64,000 nucleotides of DNA from Adiantum capillus-veneris (taxonomy: Eukaryota; Streptophyta; Polypodiopsida; Polypodiales; Pteridaceae): positions 91,295,747 to 91,359,746 of the forward strand of contig CM043954.1 of the NCBI GenBank assembly GCA_014529385.2. Reading direction: 5' to 3'. Positions 35,490 to 44,833 of the stretch are shown here, one piece after another. The position numbers were made by a program, and so were the translations under genes. The notes under the pieces were generated by a model, which did no database searches, was not told the origin of the DNA, and saw nothing but the letters and a program-made list of their open reading frames with translations. The first letter of the stretch is position 1, and every line of letters starts with the position of its first letter.

Positions 35490-35771
35490 TGATGAGCGCG
35501 CGACGGTGTGTGCAAGTGATAGAGCACGCGAAGATGTGCAGGCCTTGAGGCTTGAAGCGGAGGCACTGTGCTGCAGAAGGGAAGCACTAGCAGAACGAAG
35601 AGGGAGAGAGAGAGAGCTCACGTTTTTGGGGAAAACTCAATAAGTGAGTTTTGGATTTTCCCACTTTTATTATAAGTAACCTTCAAAAAATGTGTCCAGG
35701 TTCAATATGAACCTAGACAAAGTATAAAAATAAATGTACAAAAAGGGGTTATTTAGGCCTTTAACCCAACA
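35490..35771 (-). repeat. Cop5 3' LTR
   Basis: 282 bp, TGATGAGCGCGC to CCCAACA in + coordinates, with a short GA tract (35604-35616). Confidence 0.95.
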
Positions 35772-35932
35772 ACCTCCCACTTAAAGGCATAAATGACGCC
35801 TTTAAGTTAACCAACTCCCACCAACTGTATGCAATGCTCATGTTGAGCCTTAGCAAAACTCTTGGTGAGAACATCTGCAGAGTTATCCTGTGTATGGATC
35901 TTAGTCAAGCTGACTAGACCATCCTCCAATAC

Positions 35933-36514
35933 CTATCGTATGAAGTGGTACCGCACATCTATGTGTTTAGTACGTGCATGAAACATGGCATTTTTGGCTA
36001 AATAGACAACACTCTGGCTATCACAACCCAACACGAGTGTATGAGCAGGCATGCCAAGTTCTTTTGCAAGTCTGCCCAACCAAATGGCCTCTTTTGAAGC
36101 CTCCGTAGCTGAAATATAACCTAGAACACCAAGAGACTGCACCACCAGCAATGGCAAATACATATCCACTGGTAGATTTCCTGGTATCCATGTCACCTGC
36201 CATGTCTGCATCACAATATCCCTGCAACTTTAAGTCACTTTTGCCATAACAGATACACTTTGATTGTATACCTTTCAAATATCTTAGAATTCATTTGACA
36301 GCTTCCCAATGCGCTTTGCCATGATTCGACAGGTATCGACTAACAACTCCCACTGCATAAGCAATGTCGGGACGAGTGGCAACCATAGCATACATAAGAG
36401 AACCACAAGCTGATGCATAAGGGATTCCCTTCATTGCTTTCAATGTTACCTCATCCTTTGGGCAATCTGCTTTGCTAAGCTTAGTGTATAGAGGTAAAGG
36501 TACTCCAAGAGGCT
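35933..36514 (-). pseudogene. Cop5 RT thumb and RNase H
   Basis: Minus-strand reading from the insertion point down: PDIAYAVGVVSRY-type thumb, YCDADMAGDMDTRKSTSGYV, then (after a deletion of about 42 bp that removes the SITKAEY region) ISATEASKEAIWLGRLAKEL, CDSQSVVYLAKNAMFHARTK and HIDVRYHFIR. It is continuous with 44834-45660 once the DNA transposon is removed. Confidence 0.92.
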
Positions 36515-36519
36515 TAGCA

Positions 36520-36567
36520 TTAGGAAAAATATGTACCCTCTAGGGGCCCTTTGGGATTAAGGTTAAT
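36520..36567 (+). repeat. Left terminal inverted repeat of the 8.3-kb transposon
   Basis: TTAGGAAAAATATG plus partly matching bases to about 36550, then the internal 15-mer GGGATTAAGGTTAAT at 36553-36567. The right end has the same 15-mer about 18 bp farther in. Confidence 0.85.
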
Positions 36568-37287
36568 TAGAAGCCAACCAATGAGAAGAGGGTGGTGGAC
36601 ACACTCTATGCCCTCAAAAATGTAGGGGGACAAAGTAGTCTTACACTTTTTAAATGGGCTCTTACCTAGTGAGAAGGTGGGGTGGAGGGGGGGCCATATG
36701 GAACCTCCAACTTCCCTCCTTTTTTATCCGGTTTTGAAAAAATCCCAAAAATTTGAAATTTTTCAAAATTTTCAAAACTCAAATTTCATCTTCTTAAAAC
36801 CCCCTAAAACTATTTCATAGTCAAAAAAGCATTTTTTAACCTCAAAAAGTCAAAACGTGCACCCAAAAACCCTAAAAATTCAAATTTTTTAAAAAACTTT
36901 TGAAAAATCTTTTTTTGCTATCCAGAGCTCCCCCAAAAGTAGTTCTTAGGCAAAAAGTGATTTTCTCTCTCTAGAACCCCTTTTCCAACCCCTCCTTGGT
37001 TGCAACCATCACACTCATCCTCTACTCCAACACTCTCTCTCTCTACGCCATCTCCATTGCTGCAGCAAGGAAGCTCCTCTCTCCTCCCCTACCACCTTCC
37101 ATTGCCACACCAAGCAAAGGTTATCCACCTTCTCCTCCCATTGCCACACCAGGCAGGCAAGGGTTATGCACCTTCTCCTCCCATTGCCACAAGGGTTAAC
37201 CACCTTCTCGTATCACTTTATCCCATCTACATTGTAGCAACAAGCAAGGTCCTTCTCCTCCTCCTAGTTTTCTTTGCTCAACCATAG

Positions 37288-38597
37288 CCAACTCTACTTC
37301 GCAAAGGCGGCCAAAGGATGAGGTCACAGCACTTGCATGCCACAACACTAAAGGTGTAGATCATGAGTGGGTGCCACAAGAGTTCACCAAAGGTGCTTGG
37401 ATATACATGCAACCATCTGCTATTGGCCCTCATCGTGTGCGGAATCGTGCAAACTTGGATCTTCATTGGAAAGGAAAGCTCCTTGGCTTCAAGAACCGCA
37501 AAGACAAGGGGACCGTAGCCATTGTGCAACATGTTTTCTCAATGTCAACCATGCATTTGCAACAACCACCTCGATTTCCAACACATTGTAAGTACATGTT
37601 TTGAGAATACAAAGCTAGGTGTGAAATCACAATGTAATGTTATTATGGATTCATACTTAAGATTTGTCATGCATTCATAGTCATATTTCCATCCACATTG
37701 GTGGAGGAGCAGCCACTACATAGTCTCTCCGGCACATTCAATGCTATACATGCGGATATTGGAGCAATAATGTTCCCACATCTTTGCCCAACCAAACTGG
37801 TTCAAAGAAGGATTTTCTTCTATTCTCACGCCTTTGGAACGCTTGAATCCATCAAAGTAACTTCCTTATTAAGTATGGAGTGGCCGGTGCCAGATTTGTG
37901 GTCGGTAGCATCTTTCAAGCAAAAGATGATAATGGATGCCCAAAACTCTTTGAAATACTCTAAAGCTTCTAGGTCTGTGGAATTAAGTTGGTGTTTGCCT
38001 ATTCATTGTTTTGTGCACATTTTTAAACAGTTTGGATTTGTGGAGACTACCACAATGCTTGTATGTAAAGATGCGCATTACGAGGAATTAGGAAGGCTTT
38101 TAGCAGAGGACTGGGGTTTTGTGGAGGGCATGCACAACAAGGACCGGTACCGTTGTAAGGTTGGAGCTTCAGGTATTGGAATGCGCTATTTGAAATCCCG
38201 CACCTCCTTGTACATACGATTTCACTATGATCGTTGGATGTGCAAGCTTGGAGTGTGGACTCCCTTACAGAGTGTAGACGGCGCTATTGCAAGCTTTGAC
38301 ATTGCAGTGAAGATGCCCAACGATGCTTTGGAGGCAATCCAAGTGAACAAGCATTGGACTCTCAGTAATGTTCGAGAACATTTGGTTATTATGGGTTTTG
38401 AGGCCCTTCAACTAGCACAATTTCGTTTACAAGGTCACAAGGTGAGAATCCTTCCACCACATTTTCAATACATCATGGTTTGTCGATCATTGGATGCTTA
38501 TTGTAATGAATGTCCGCAGATTGGGAAGAGAATGGAAGACAAATTGAAGGTCGAGGAGGATTGGGAGATGGATGGAACTATGCTATCGATCTTATAA
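37288..38597 (+). CDS. Transposon gene 1: unrecognised protein, at least two exons
   Basis: An open stretch to 37587 is followed by a 93-bp intron (37588-37680, GTAAGT...ATAG). The second exon, 37681-38597, joins in frame and ends TAA. The start is not found: the first visible Met in frame is internal, so another 5' exon probably lies in the C/T-rich DNA at 36970-37280. The 37288 start is an inferred acceptor (CCATAG). The visible part is about 400 residues, mixed alpha/beta in composition, with Trp-rich segments (TPLQSVDGAIASFDIAVKMP) and a CNECPQIG motif near the C terminus. There is no signal peptide, membrane segment or known catalytic motif. The intact frame over more than 1.2 kb indicates recent function. 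Confidence 0.6.
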
Positions 38598-38642
38598 CTT
38601 TGTAACTCTTGCAATTTTCAAACTGATCCCCGTTGTAATCAA

Positions 38643-38666
38643 CATGATTTGCTTCGGCAAATCATG
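38643..38666 (+). terminator. Perfect 10-bp hairpin with TTCG loop after gene 1
   Basis: CATGATTTGC, TTCG, GCAAATCATG. The loop is the extra-stable cUUCGg tetraloop if transcribed. It lies 46 bp after the stop codon of gene 1, so it would be in the 3' untranslated region. A role in 3'-end formation or RNA stability is inference. Confidence 0.6.
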
Positions 38667-38836
38667 CCTTTGAATATAATTTTTGCATTGGGATGAGAAA
38701 TCATTTTTTGGTGAAAGTGCCTTTTTTTTTTAATGTCTTAAAAAAAGGGTACAAGGAGGGCCACCTAACTCATTCACTATTTTCACTTTTACAACTCTTA
38801 AGCTCCACCACTCTCTATCTACACCCCAGGCTAGAC

Positions 38837-40413
38837 ATGGATGCTTCCACAACCTCTGCATCTGCAACCACATCCACCCCTTTGTCACGCTTCATCCTCT
38901 TCCTCGAGGACACCAAATACAAAGGGAAGTTGGACCTCCACACCTTTTTTACTCGTCTCCCTGACCTTGATGCCACAGTTGCCCTTCACAAGGATGCATT
39001 TGCCGAGATTTTTGCGTTCATGGAGGAGTACATCATAAATATTCTGTATCTATCCCCCCACATGTAGGGATCTGGGTGCCTTACGATCTTTTGCGCTATA
39101 TACACAAAGGTGATCGTCCATTCTCCAAGCGGTTACAACGATTCCAAGAAATTGCAACCGATGTAGGCCATTACTTGGACGAGTAAGCCCCAAGGGTGTC
39201 AACGCTCAAGAAGCGCAAGTTGGGGATGGAGTATCTTTCTCGGCTCGCAACATTTATCTTCTTGGTGAGCGAGGAACCTGATTTGCAGGAGCTCCGCTTA
39301 CCACACCTTCAGGTTGGGTCCTTTATCAAGGACACCAAGGAGCAGCAGGTTATCCCCATGAACCCTGTAGCGGAAGGAAAGGCACACCGGCTCGAGTACC
39401 CTAGGGGTCTTGAGGAAGTGGTTGAGAAATCCATAGTTGCGGCTGGCCCTAGTGACACTCCAGTGCCACTACCACTGACGGATGTGGCTATCCCAGAGGT
39501 AGAAATCAGCCGCTTCTCCTCAGTGTTAGTGGATGGGGAGGAGTATGTGTTCCTGCATGATTTGGAGAAAGCATTTGACCTGCGCATGGATGAATGCTTG
39601 AGCGTGCTATGCAGCAGCACCAAATGTCCCTTAGACAATACGCCAGATGCCCTAGAAAGCAAGCTCTTGCCAGATGGGGACTCTGTTGCTGACACTATTG
39701 CAGTTGTATGTGCGGAGATCCTAGCAGCAGAGCAGTTGCACGTGGTTGATGAAGAATTCCAAGCCACGCAAGCCAAAGTTGAGGCTACTAGGATGCCTAT
39801 GCCATTATGCAACCTCCCATCTGATGATCCAAAGATCGTATCTGTGGTGCATAGGAGCATTGACTTGGATGCAAAGGACAACAGGGATGAGGACGACAAG
39901 GAGCAGAAGGTAAACTGTATCCTAATTTTCATGTTACTATTTTATCCTTCATTGTCTTTTTTCTCAACCTTCATCGGTTTATGACAGGATGTCGTGGAGG
40001 TTGATGATTTTGCTGCAAGGACGGGTGGCAAGCGGACGGGCTTTGGACCTCAAGCTTCCCTTGCGCATTACCTAGGACAACCCCCCCTTGGCGATGTGGC
40101 CATTATCCATAATGAATTTAATCCCCAAGCCCATTTTATGACTTGGTCGTTAAAAGCTTTGAGCAAGTTTTTGTGTTTGAGCACCATTGCTCAAACTGCG
40201 CATCAAGTGTTCCTAGTGCGTAGATCCCTTGTATGCACAGCGTTTGGCACTGGCTTTCGTGGTAAAGTGCTTGCCCAGATAGGGATACATACTTCCATTG
40301 GCTCAACTGCCCCAAAGGCCATAGCGCAGTCCCTCTTGATTGGGGAGTTGCCTTACGCGCAAAATAGGCGCCAGGAAATGGTCAAAAAAATTATGGACTC
40401 CTCAGATACATGA
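38837..40413 (+). pseudogene. Transposon gene 2: unrecognised protein, lightly damaged
   Basis: ATG at 38837 (MDASTTSASATTSTPLSRF). The frame shifts by one base near 39020; the next part reads VSIPPHVGIWVPYDLLRYIH. A TAA at 39184 follows, after which the same frame runs on to 39909. An intron at 39910-39987 (78 bp, GTAAAC...ACAG) joins to 39988-40413, which ends TGA. Intact, the product would be roughly 495 residues. The middle is acidic (LSDDP, RDEDDKEQK); the last exon is more basic and globular. No family was recognised. The two lesions look recent because the flanking frames are clean. Confidence 0.6.
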
Positions 40414-40534
40414 TGTAAAATCACCGTTTTGAAAGTAATAAAAAATATTTGAGATTATCTCTCTATCTTGCAAATTCTTTTGAATGTGATTTGTCAATCT
40501 TGAAAATTGTTTCAATTGGTGATATGAAAATTGT

Positions 40535-41400
40535 TTTGATTGGTGACTTTGTAATTTCAAGTTCTGTATGTAATTTCATTCAATTTCAGTCAATTTAGGT
40601 ATTTTATGTTCCCTAGGGGGTAGATAAGCCTACCAAGGGCCAAAAAAAGCCTGGCCACAAGGGCGCGCAAATGACCCATCCATGAGTTTTGGATGGGCCA
40701 TTTGCGCGCCCTTGTGGCCAGGCTTTATTTTGCCCCTAGTAGGCTTATCTACCTCCTAGGATACTTACAAAGCACAAATTTATTGAAATGAATTGGTTTT
40801 GCATCATTAATTTAGATGCACCCTTTTTATGGCAATTCCAACATATGTTCACACTCAAGGACACTAGAAAAGGTGAAATCAATTATGAAATGAAGTTTCC
40901 AGCACACTATCACCTGCTTTAGCTCTACCTAGTACACCCCTGCACCAAAAAGTCCCATTACATTGGACATTTGAAAAATCCAAATTAATGTTGCATAGAC
41001 ACTTGGTTTCACAATATGTTTTTTTTTTTAATATCCTATAGGAAATTCAAAGCTTGAAATGGCCAAAAAAGGGTGTCCACAAGGATCCATGTAAAATAAT
41101 GTTGCAAAACCAATAGGTTTTAGTAAATTTGTACTTTTTAAGTACCCTTGGGGATCGATAAGCCTACAAGGGGCAAAAAAAAGCCTGGCCACAAGGACAC
41201 GCAAATGGCCCATCCAAAACTGATGGATGGGCCATTTGCGCGCAGTTTTGGATAGGCCATTTGCGCGCCCTTGTGGCCAGGCTTTTTTTTTGCCCCTTGT
41301 AGACTTATCTACCCCCAAGGGTACTTAAAAAGCACAAATTTACTTAAATTGACTGAAATTACATACAGAACTTGAAATTACAAAGTCATTTCATTACAAA
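40535..41400. repeat. Nested inverted-repeat block between convergent genes
   Basis: Hairpin 1 is 40611-40762 and hairpin 2 about 41119-41347. They share an arm with AAGCCTGGCCACAAGG, the core GCGCGCAAATG, and AGATAAGCCTAC. Outside them, GACTTTGTAATTTCAAG (about 40543) is inverted at 41370-41387. The block sits between the 3' ends of gene 2 (+) and the H3 gene (-). It may be two foldback (MITE-like) units or a shared bidirectional terminator. Confidence 0.85.
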
Positions 41401-41504
41401 GATAATAGACACAGTAGAGACAACTGTTGATCATATTGTCATTGGAAAAAGTCAAATCATTACAAAGATAAGGGTGTGCAATACAAAAAGAGGGGTAACT
41501 TCAG

Positions 41505-42401
41505 CTAATGCTCGAAGTCTCGTCGCAATCGACGTGCAAGCTGCATATCTTTTGGCTGTATTGTCACTCACTTTGCATGTATGGCGCATAGGTTGGTATC
41601 TTCCAACACCGAAATGATGTCGGCCTCTGCAGCTTCTTGAATAGCCTCTAGCGCTATAGCTTGCATTCTATACTGATTTCCATAGCTTTGAAGCACCTCC
41701 TTCACAGTGCGAGCAAAGGGGACGCGTCGAATCAAAAGCTCCATCGTCTTCTGGTAGTGGCGGATTTCTGCAAATGCCCTTGCTATTTTTCGGCGCCGCT
41801 ACGGTTGTCTTGGGGGCACTTGCACATTTGCTGGCGGGCGACGTTTAGGCTTCTTGAAAAACTTAGACTTGCGCATGTTTACATGCTTAGGGGCTGGTTT
41901 TGCAGCCTCTTCTAATTCTTCCTCTTCCGTTGGCTGCCGATCTTGTCGTATGGGGAGAGCTCCTTGGCCTCGAGGCAATATCTTCTCCCCAACGGCCATC
42001 CGGTGTGTGTGCGGTATTTTATCTCGCAGCCATGGTGGCTCACTCTCTGATTCAGTGTCTGTATGGACCACTCGAGTCTTGGATGGTCCTGCTTGTGATT
42101 GGTGGCGCGACGGCTGCTTCCTATCGGACTCTGTTGTTTGTTGGCCCTCTTCTTCTCTCCAGTGCTGGGCACGTTGCTTCATTCTCCTTCTAGGTGTTAT
42201 ATCTTGAGGAGGTGGAGATTCAACAGTCCTCGATGACTCTCGTGCCCTACCACCATGCCCACTACCAGATGTGTTCCTGGAACGGCCAGGCGTTCGTGGC
42301 CGTTTTCTTGTGCCTTTAAGCCAAGACGGCTTCTCACATCCTTGGAGGGTGTTTTTGTTGGCAGGCGGATGCTCTTTCGCGGTTTGTTTGGTGCGCGTCA
42401 T
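41505..42401 (-). pseudogene. Transposon gene 3: long-tailed histone H3 variant, two in-frame stops
   Basis: A single minus-strand frame from ATG at 42401 to TAG at 41505 (about 298 codons). The first residues, MTRTKQTAKE, copy the H3 tail start; after Met removal, R2, T3, K4, Q5, T6 and A7 are identical, while the K9-S10 pair is missing. A basic, Pro/Ser-rich tail of about 200 residues follows. The histone fold lies at 41798-41505: EIRHYQKTMELLIRR (alpha N/1), then VLQSYGNQYRM (loop 1, canonical length), AIQEAAEAD (alpha 2) and EDTNLCAIHAK, then VTIQPKDMQLARRL (alpha 3). Stops are TAG at 41801-41799, just before the fold, and TGA at 41570-41568, where every H3 has Arg. The wild-type protein would enter nucleosomes; this copy is broken. 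Confidence 0.92.
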
Positions 42402-42458
42402 TTTGTTGGTAAGAGCTCACTTGTTCTTAAGAAATGAGTGGTTTATGAGAGCATGCAA

Positions 42459-42468
42459 TATTTATAAG
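42459..42468 (-). promoter_or_regulatory. TATA box of the H3 variant gene
   Basis: CTTATAAATA on the minus strand, about 58-67 bp upstream of the ATG at 42401. Spacing fits a normal plant promoter and a leader of roughly 30 nt. Confidence 0.65.
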
Positions 42469-42666
42469 GGCCCATTTAAAAAGGACCCTATTCACACTAA
42501 TTTTTTTAAAAAAAGTATTATTTTTTAAATAAACATGTCGCTAAGAGTTGAACCCTGCGTTCACATTTAGTGACCCTCGAGTGCAAAATGGACAAGGCAT
42601 GAGAGAAGAAGCCTCTTGTTTGCAGCCAAGCAAACACTTTATGGTCTTCAAATCCCAACCTAAGTG

Positions 42667-44288
42667 TCACTCCACATCATAACTCCCAAAACCCTCAATC
42701 TCCAACTTCTGACCTGCAATTTGGGAGTGTATTACTTCTGTGATCCATGGAGTTCTCTCAAACATCCATAAAAGTACTCCATTGGTCTCTTTGGGCACCT
42801 CAATAGCACCCAACCACCAAATGTCTTTCTCTGATTGTACGCTAAAAGATGGGGTGGGAGATGGCTCGACTGAATCCCTTCGCTTGGTTTGCAGAAGAAC
42901 CTCGTTCATTAGAGTGACACTTAGCCTCTCTAACCTTCGGCCTTTCACTATTTGACACTCATCGAGTTTCAGCACAAAAGCGACTTTTGTGCCAAGCACT
43001 ACAAAATAAATAGTGCTAAGACCTTAAACTTCAGAGTCTATCATAAGAATAATACCAAAGAAAAAAGTTAAGTGTGTCACCTTCTTCAGGTAACTCGTAA
43101 AATCTAAGCATGGCTTCTTGAAGCCTTCTAAGATCCACGAAAATATTGTTCCACATTGTGTAAGGAAAGCCCTTCTCCGAAGGTCTTATGGATTGTTTCT
43201 TACCTTTTTCCCTTGTCTTTGTTGCGCACGAAGCATAAAGGGAAGTTTGCATTGTGTCCTCAATGTGTAGGTATGTCCCAATGCGAGAGAACACATCTTC
43301 GTTTGTGGCCTTCTTTGCGAGCTTGACCTTGTGAGAAACGGGAAATAGGTTTTCCACAATGCCATGTTCTTTGAGGGCATACTTTAGGAGTTGGAAAATA
43401 GCCTTATAGGCTTTGGTGCTGATTCCAGCCTCATCACAAGCTTGTTGAACGTCATCATCACTAACCACATTTCTTAATTTACGCATAAGGTCCTTGGTGA
43501 CTGCATCCTTAATGTGCTTACCTCCAGGTGATTGTAAGATAGAAATCACGTCCTGGGTATTGAGACAACTAGTGAAAAGGTTGACTCGATCATCTTGACT
43601 TGTTTCTCCGCATGCCTCCTGGATGAAGTTTCTAGTAACAAATAAACATAAATGTTAGAAAAATAGTGTCAAGTAAGAATGCATCATACAAGTAAAGACC
43701 AAATCACCTTGTGGCTGTAACTCGTCGTTTGCGTACTCCTCCCGAATGTGCAAGAGTTTCAATGGATAAATACGTGCGTCTGCGTTCCCTTGCACCAAGG
43801 GGTGTTTCTTTCAAGTATGTGATGGTGTTGGTAAGCTTCTGGATGTGGGACTCCTTTTCTTGCATTTGTTGTTCAAGAGTTTTAACTACCCTCTCCGAAG
43901 AGGCAACACTCTCTTGTAATGCCGTCGTCTTGAGGTGAAGAGCTTGACATTCGTGCATCCACATATGCAAAGAAGCACCTGCACCCATACACAACCGCTT
44001 GCAATAGCCTAACAAGCCTGCTTCTCCCCTCCCAAGAAATTGAAGAAATGTGGAAAGGCTATTAAATGGTGGATGAAAGCGGCTGATAGGATCGTAAGGG
44101 TACAAATGGCTATCCACCCAAATGTCAACATTGGTCTCACAAGCGGTGCGACGTTCCTGTGATGACCTTTGATCACCTTCACTAATGGTCTTCGGTGCAA
44201 ATGCCGTGGGTAAGCGAATATGTATGCTTTTGGTGTGCAGAGTACGTGATGGTGGAAGCAAACCATTTGTGATGTCCGTGAGCACCAT
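42667..44288 (-). CDS. Transposon gene 4: three-exon protein of about 487 residues, possible transposase part
   Basis: Exons 44288-43708, 43631-43081 and 42998-42667 join in frame through introns of 76 bp (43707-43632) and 82 bp (43080-42999), both GT-AG; there are no internal stops. The N terminus is MVLTDITNGLLPPSRTLHTK. Residues about 140-185 form a likely coiled coil (LEQQMQEKESHIQKLTNTI). The second exon is alpha-rich (SDDDVQQACDEAGISTKAYK). The third has FVLKLDECQIVKGRRLERLS and DIWWLGAIEVPKETNGVLLW. After the TGA at 42667 the same frame stays coding-like to 42541 (GWDLKTIKCLLGCKQ, PCPFC), so the stop may be a Trp-to-stop change. An Asp-based DLK...G...CPxC pattern occurs in some DDE transposases; that link is weak inference. 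Its leader is C/T-rich. Confidence 0.65.
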
Positions 44289-44299
44289 GGAAGCTATTG

Positions 44300-44476
44300 C
44301 GTGAGGAAGCAAATGATGAAAAGATAGAGGGGGAAGGTTAGAGAGGTTGAGGAAGATGGGAGAAGAGAAGAAGGGAGGGAAGGGAGGGAGAGATTGGGGA
44401 GGAGGAGGAAGGTAGGGGCAGGGAGGGAGAGGAGAGGGAGAGAGAGAGAGGAGGGAGGAGGGAGGAGGAGGAGAGA
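44300..44476 (-). other. C/T-rich leader or promoter tract of gene 4
   Basis: Nearly pure purine on +, pyrimidine on the coding strand, directly upstream of the gene 4 ATG. The + strand has many GGAGGGAGG runs that could fold as G-quadruplexes. A similar C/T-rich stretch (36970-37160) precedes gene 1. Confidence 0.6.
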
Positions 44477-44762
44477 ACAAAATGTTTATTACTTTTTGGG
44501 GGAAAAGAGTTTTGAAAAAATGGACTTTCTAAGCTTGTGGGTTAAAAAATGGGTCAAAAAATGATTTTTGGATATGTATATATGTTGGGAGGAAGTTTTA
44601 AGTAAAAAACAAGTAAAAATTAATTTTGTTTTAAGAAGTCAAATTTTGTCTCTTTGTGACCGACGTTTTTGCTGATATCCTACATTTGTCTAAAAAAAAA
44701 GCTAGAAAAGCCTACTCAAAACTACCTTCTTCAATGCCCTTGCTCCCTAAACCCCACACAAC

Positions 44763-44828
44763 ATTAACCTTAATCCCTAAAAATTAGGATTCCTTACAAG
44801 GCCCATGCAAGGTTCATATTTCTCCTAA
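44763..44828 (-). repeat. Right terminal inverted repeat of the 8.3-kb transposon
   Basis: Reverse complement reads TTAGGAGAAATATGAACC from 44828. The internal 15-mer shared with the left end is at 44763-44777. Confidence 0.85.
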
Positions 44829-44833
44829 TGGCA

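Larger units (their letters stand above)
36520..44828. mobile_element. 8.3-kb DNA transposon carrying a histone H3 variant, superfamily unassigned
   Basis: It interrupts the Cop5 RT gene exactly between codons that are adjacent in Cop4. The ends are inverted repeats: TTAGGAAAAATATG at 36520, and CATATTTCTCCTAA ending at 44828 (one mismatch). Weaker pairing continues for about 15 bp, and a second 15-bp pair lies farther in (36553-36567 with 44763-44777). Flanks TAGCA (36515-36519) and TGGCA (44829-44833) give a 5-bp target duplication with one transition. Inside are two + genes (about 37288-38597 and 38837-40413), a hairpin block (40535-41400), and two - genes (41505-42401, 42667-44288). There is no LTR, RT or poly-A tail. 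The termini do not match CACTA, hAT (8-bp TSD), Mutator (9 bp) or Harbinger (TWA). Confidence 0.88.

Noticed and set aside
36520-36522. TTA target duplication of Harbinger type at the 8.3-kb element ends
   Set aside because: The left end reads TTA and the right end TAA, which is an inverted, not a direct, repeat, so it belongs to the TIR.
39040-39186. KilA-N/APSES-like DNA-binding domain in gene 2
   Set aside because: Only the GIWVPYDLL stretch resembles it; the rest of the domain pattern is missing.
39184-39211. A 28-bp intron (GTAAGC...CTCAAG) removing the stop in gene 2
   Set aside because: Far below any plant intron size; the reading frame is the same on both sides, so a point mutation is simpler.
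41505-41798. Calling the transposon histone a CenH3 (centromeric H3)
   Set aside because: The long tail invites it, but loop 1 has canonical H3 length and the EDTNLCAIHAK block is the canonical form, not the CenH3 form.
43704-44480. Start of gene 4 at the far upstream codon (Pro/Ser-rich 64 residues)
   Set aside because: That part is the C/T-rich leader translated; MVLTDITNG at 44288 is the natural start.
36520-44828. Assigning the 8.3-kb element to CACTA, hAT, Mutator, Harbinger or Helitron
   Set aside because: Termini and a 5-bp duplication do not fit, and no matching transposase or Rep/helicase motif is visible.
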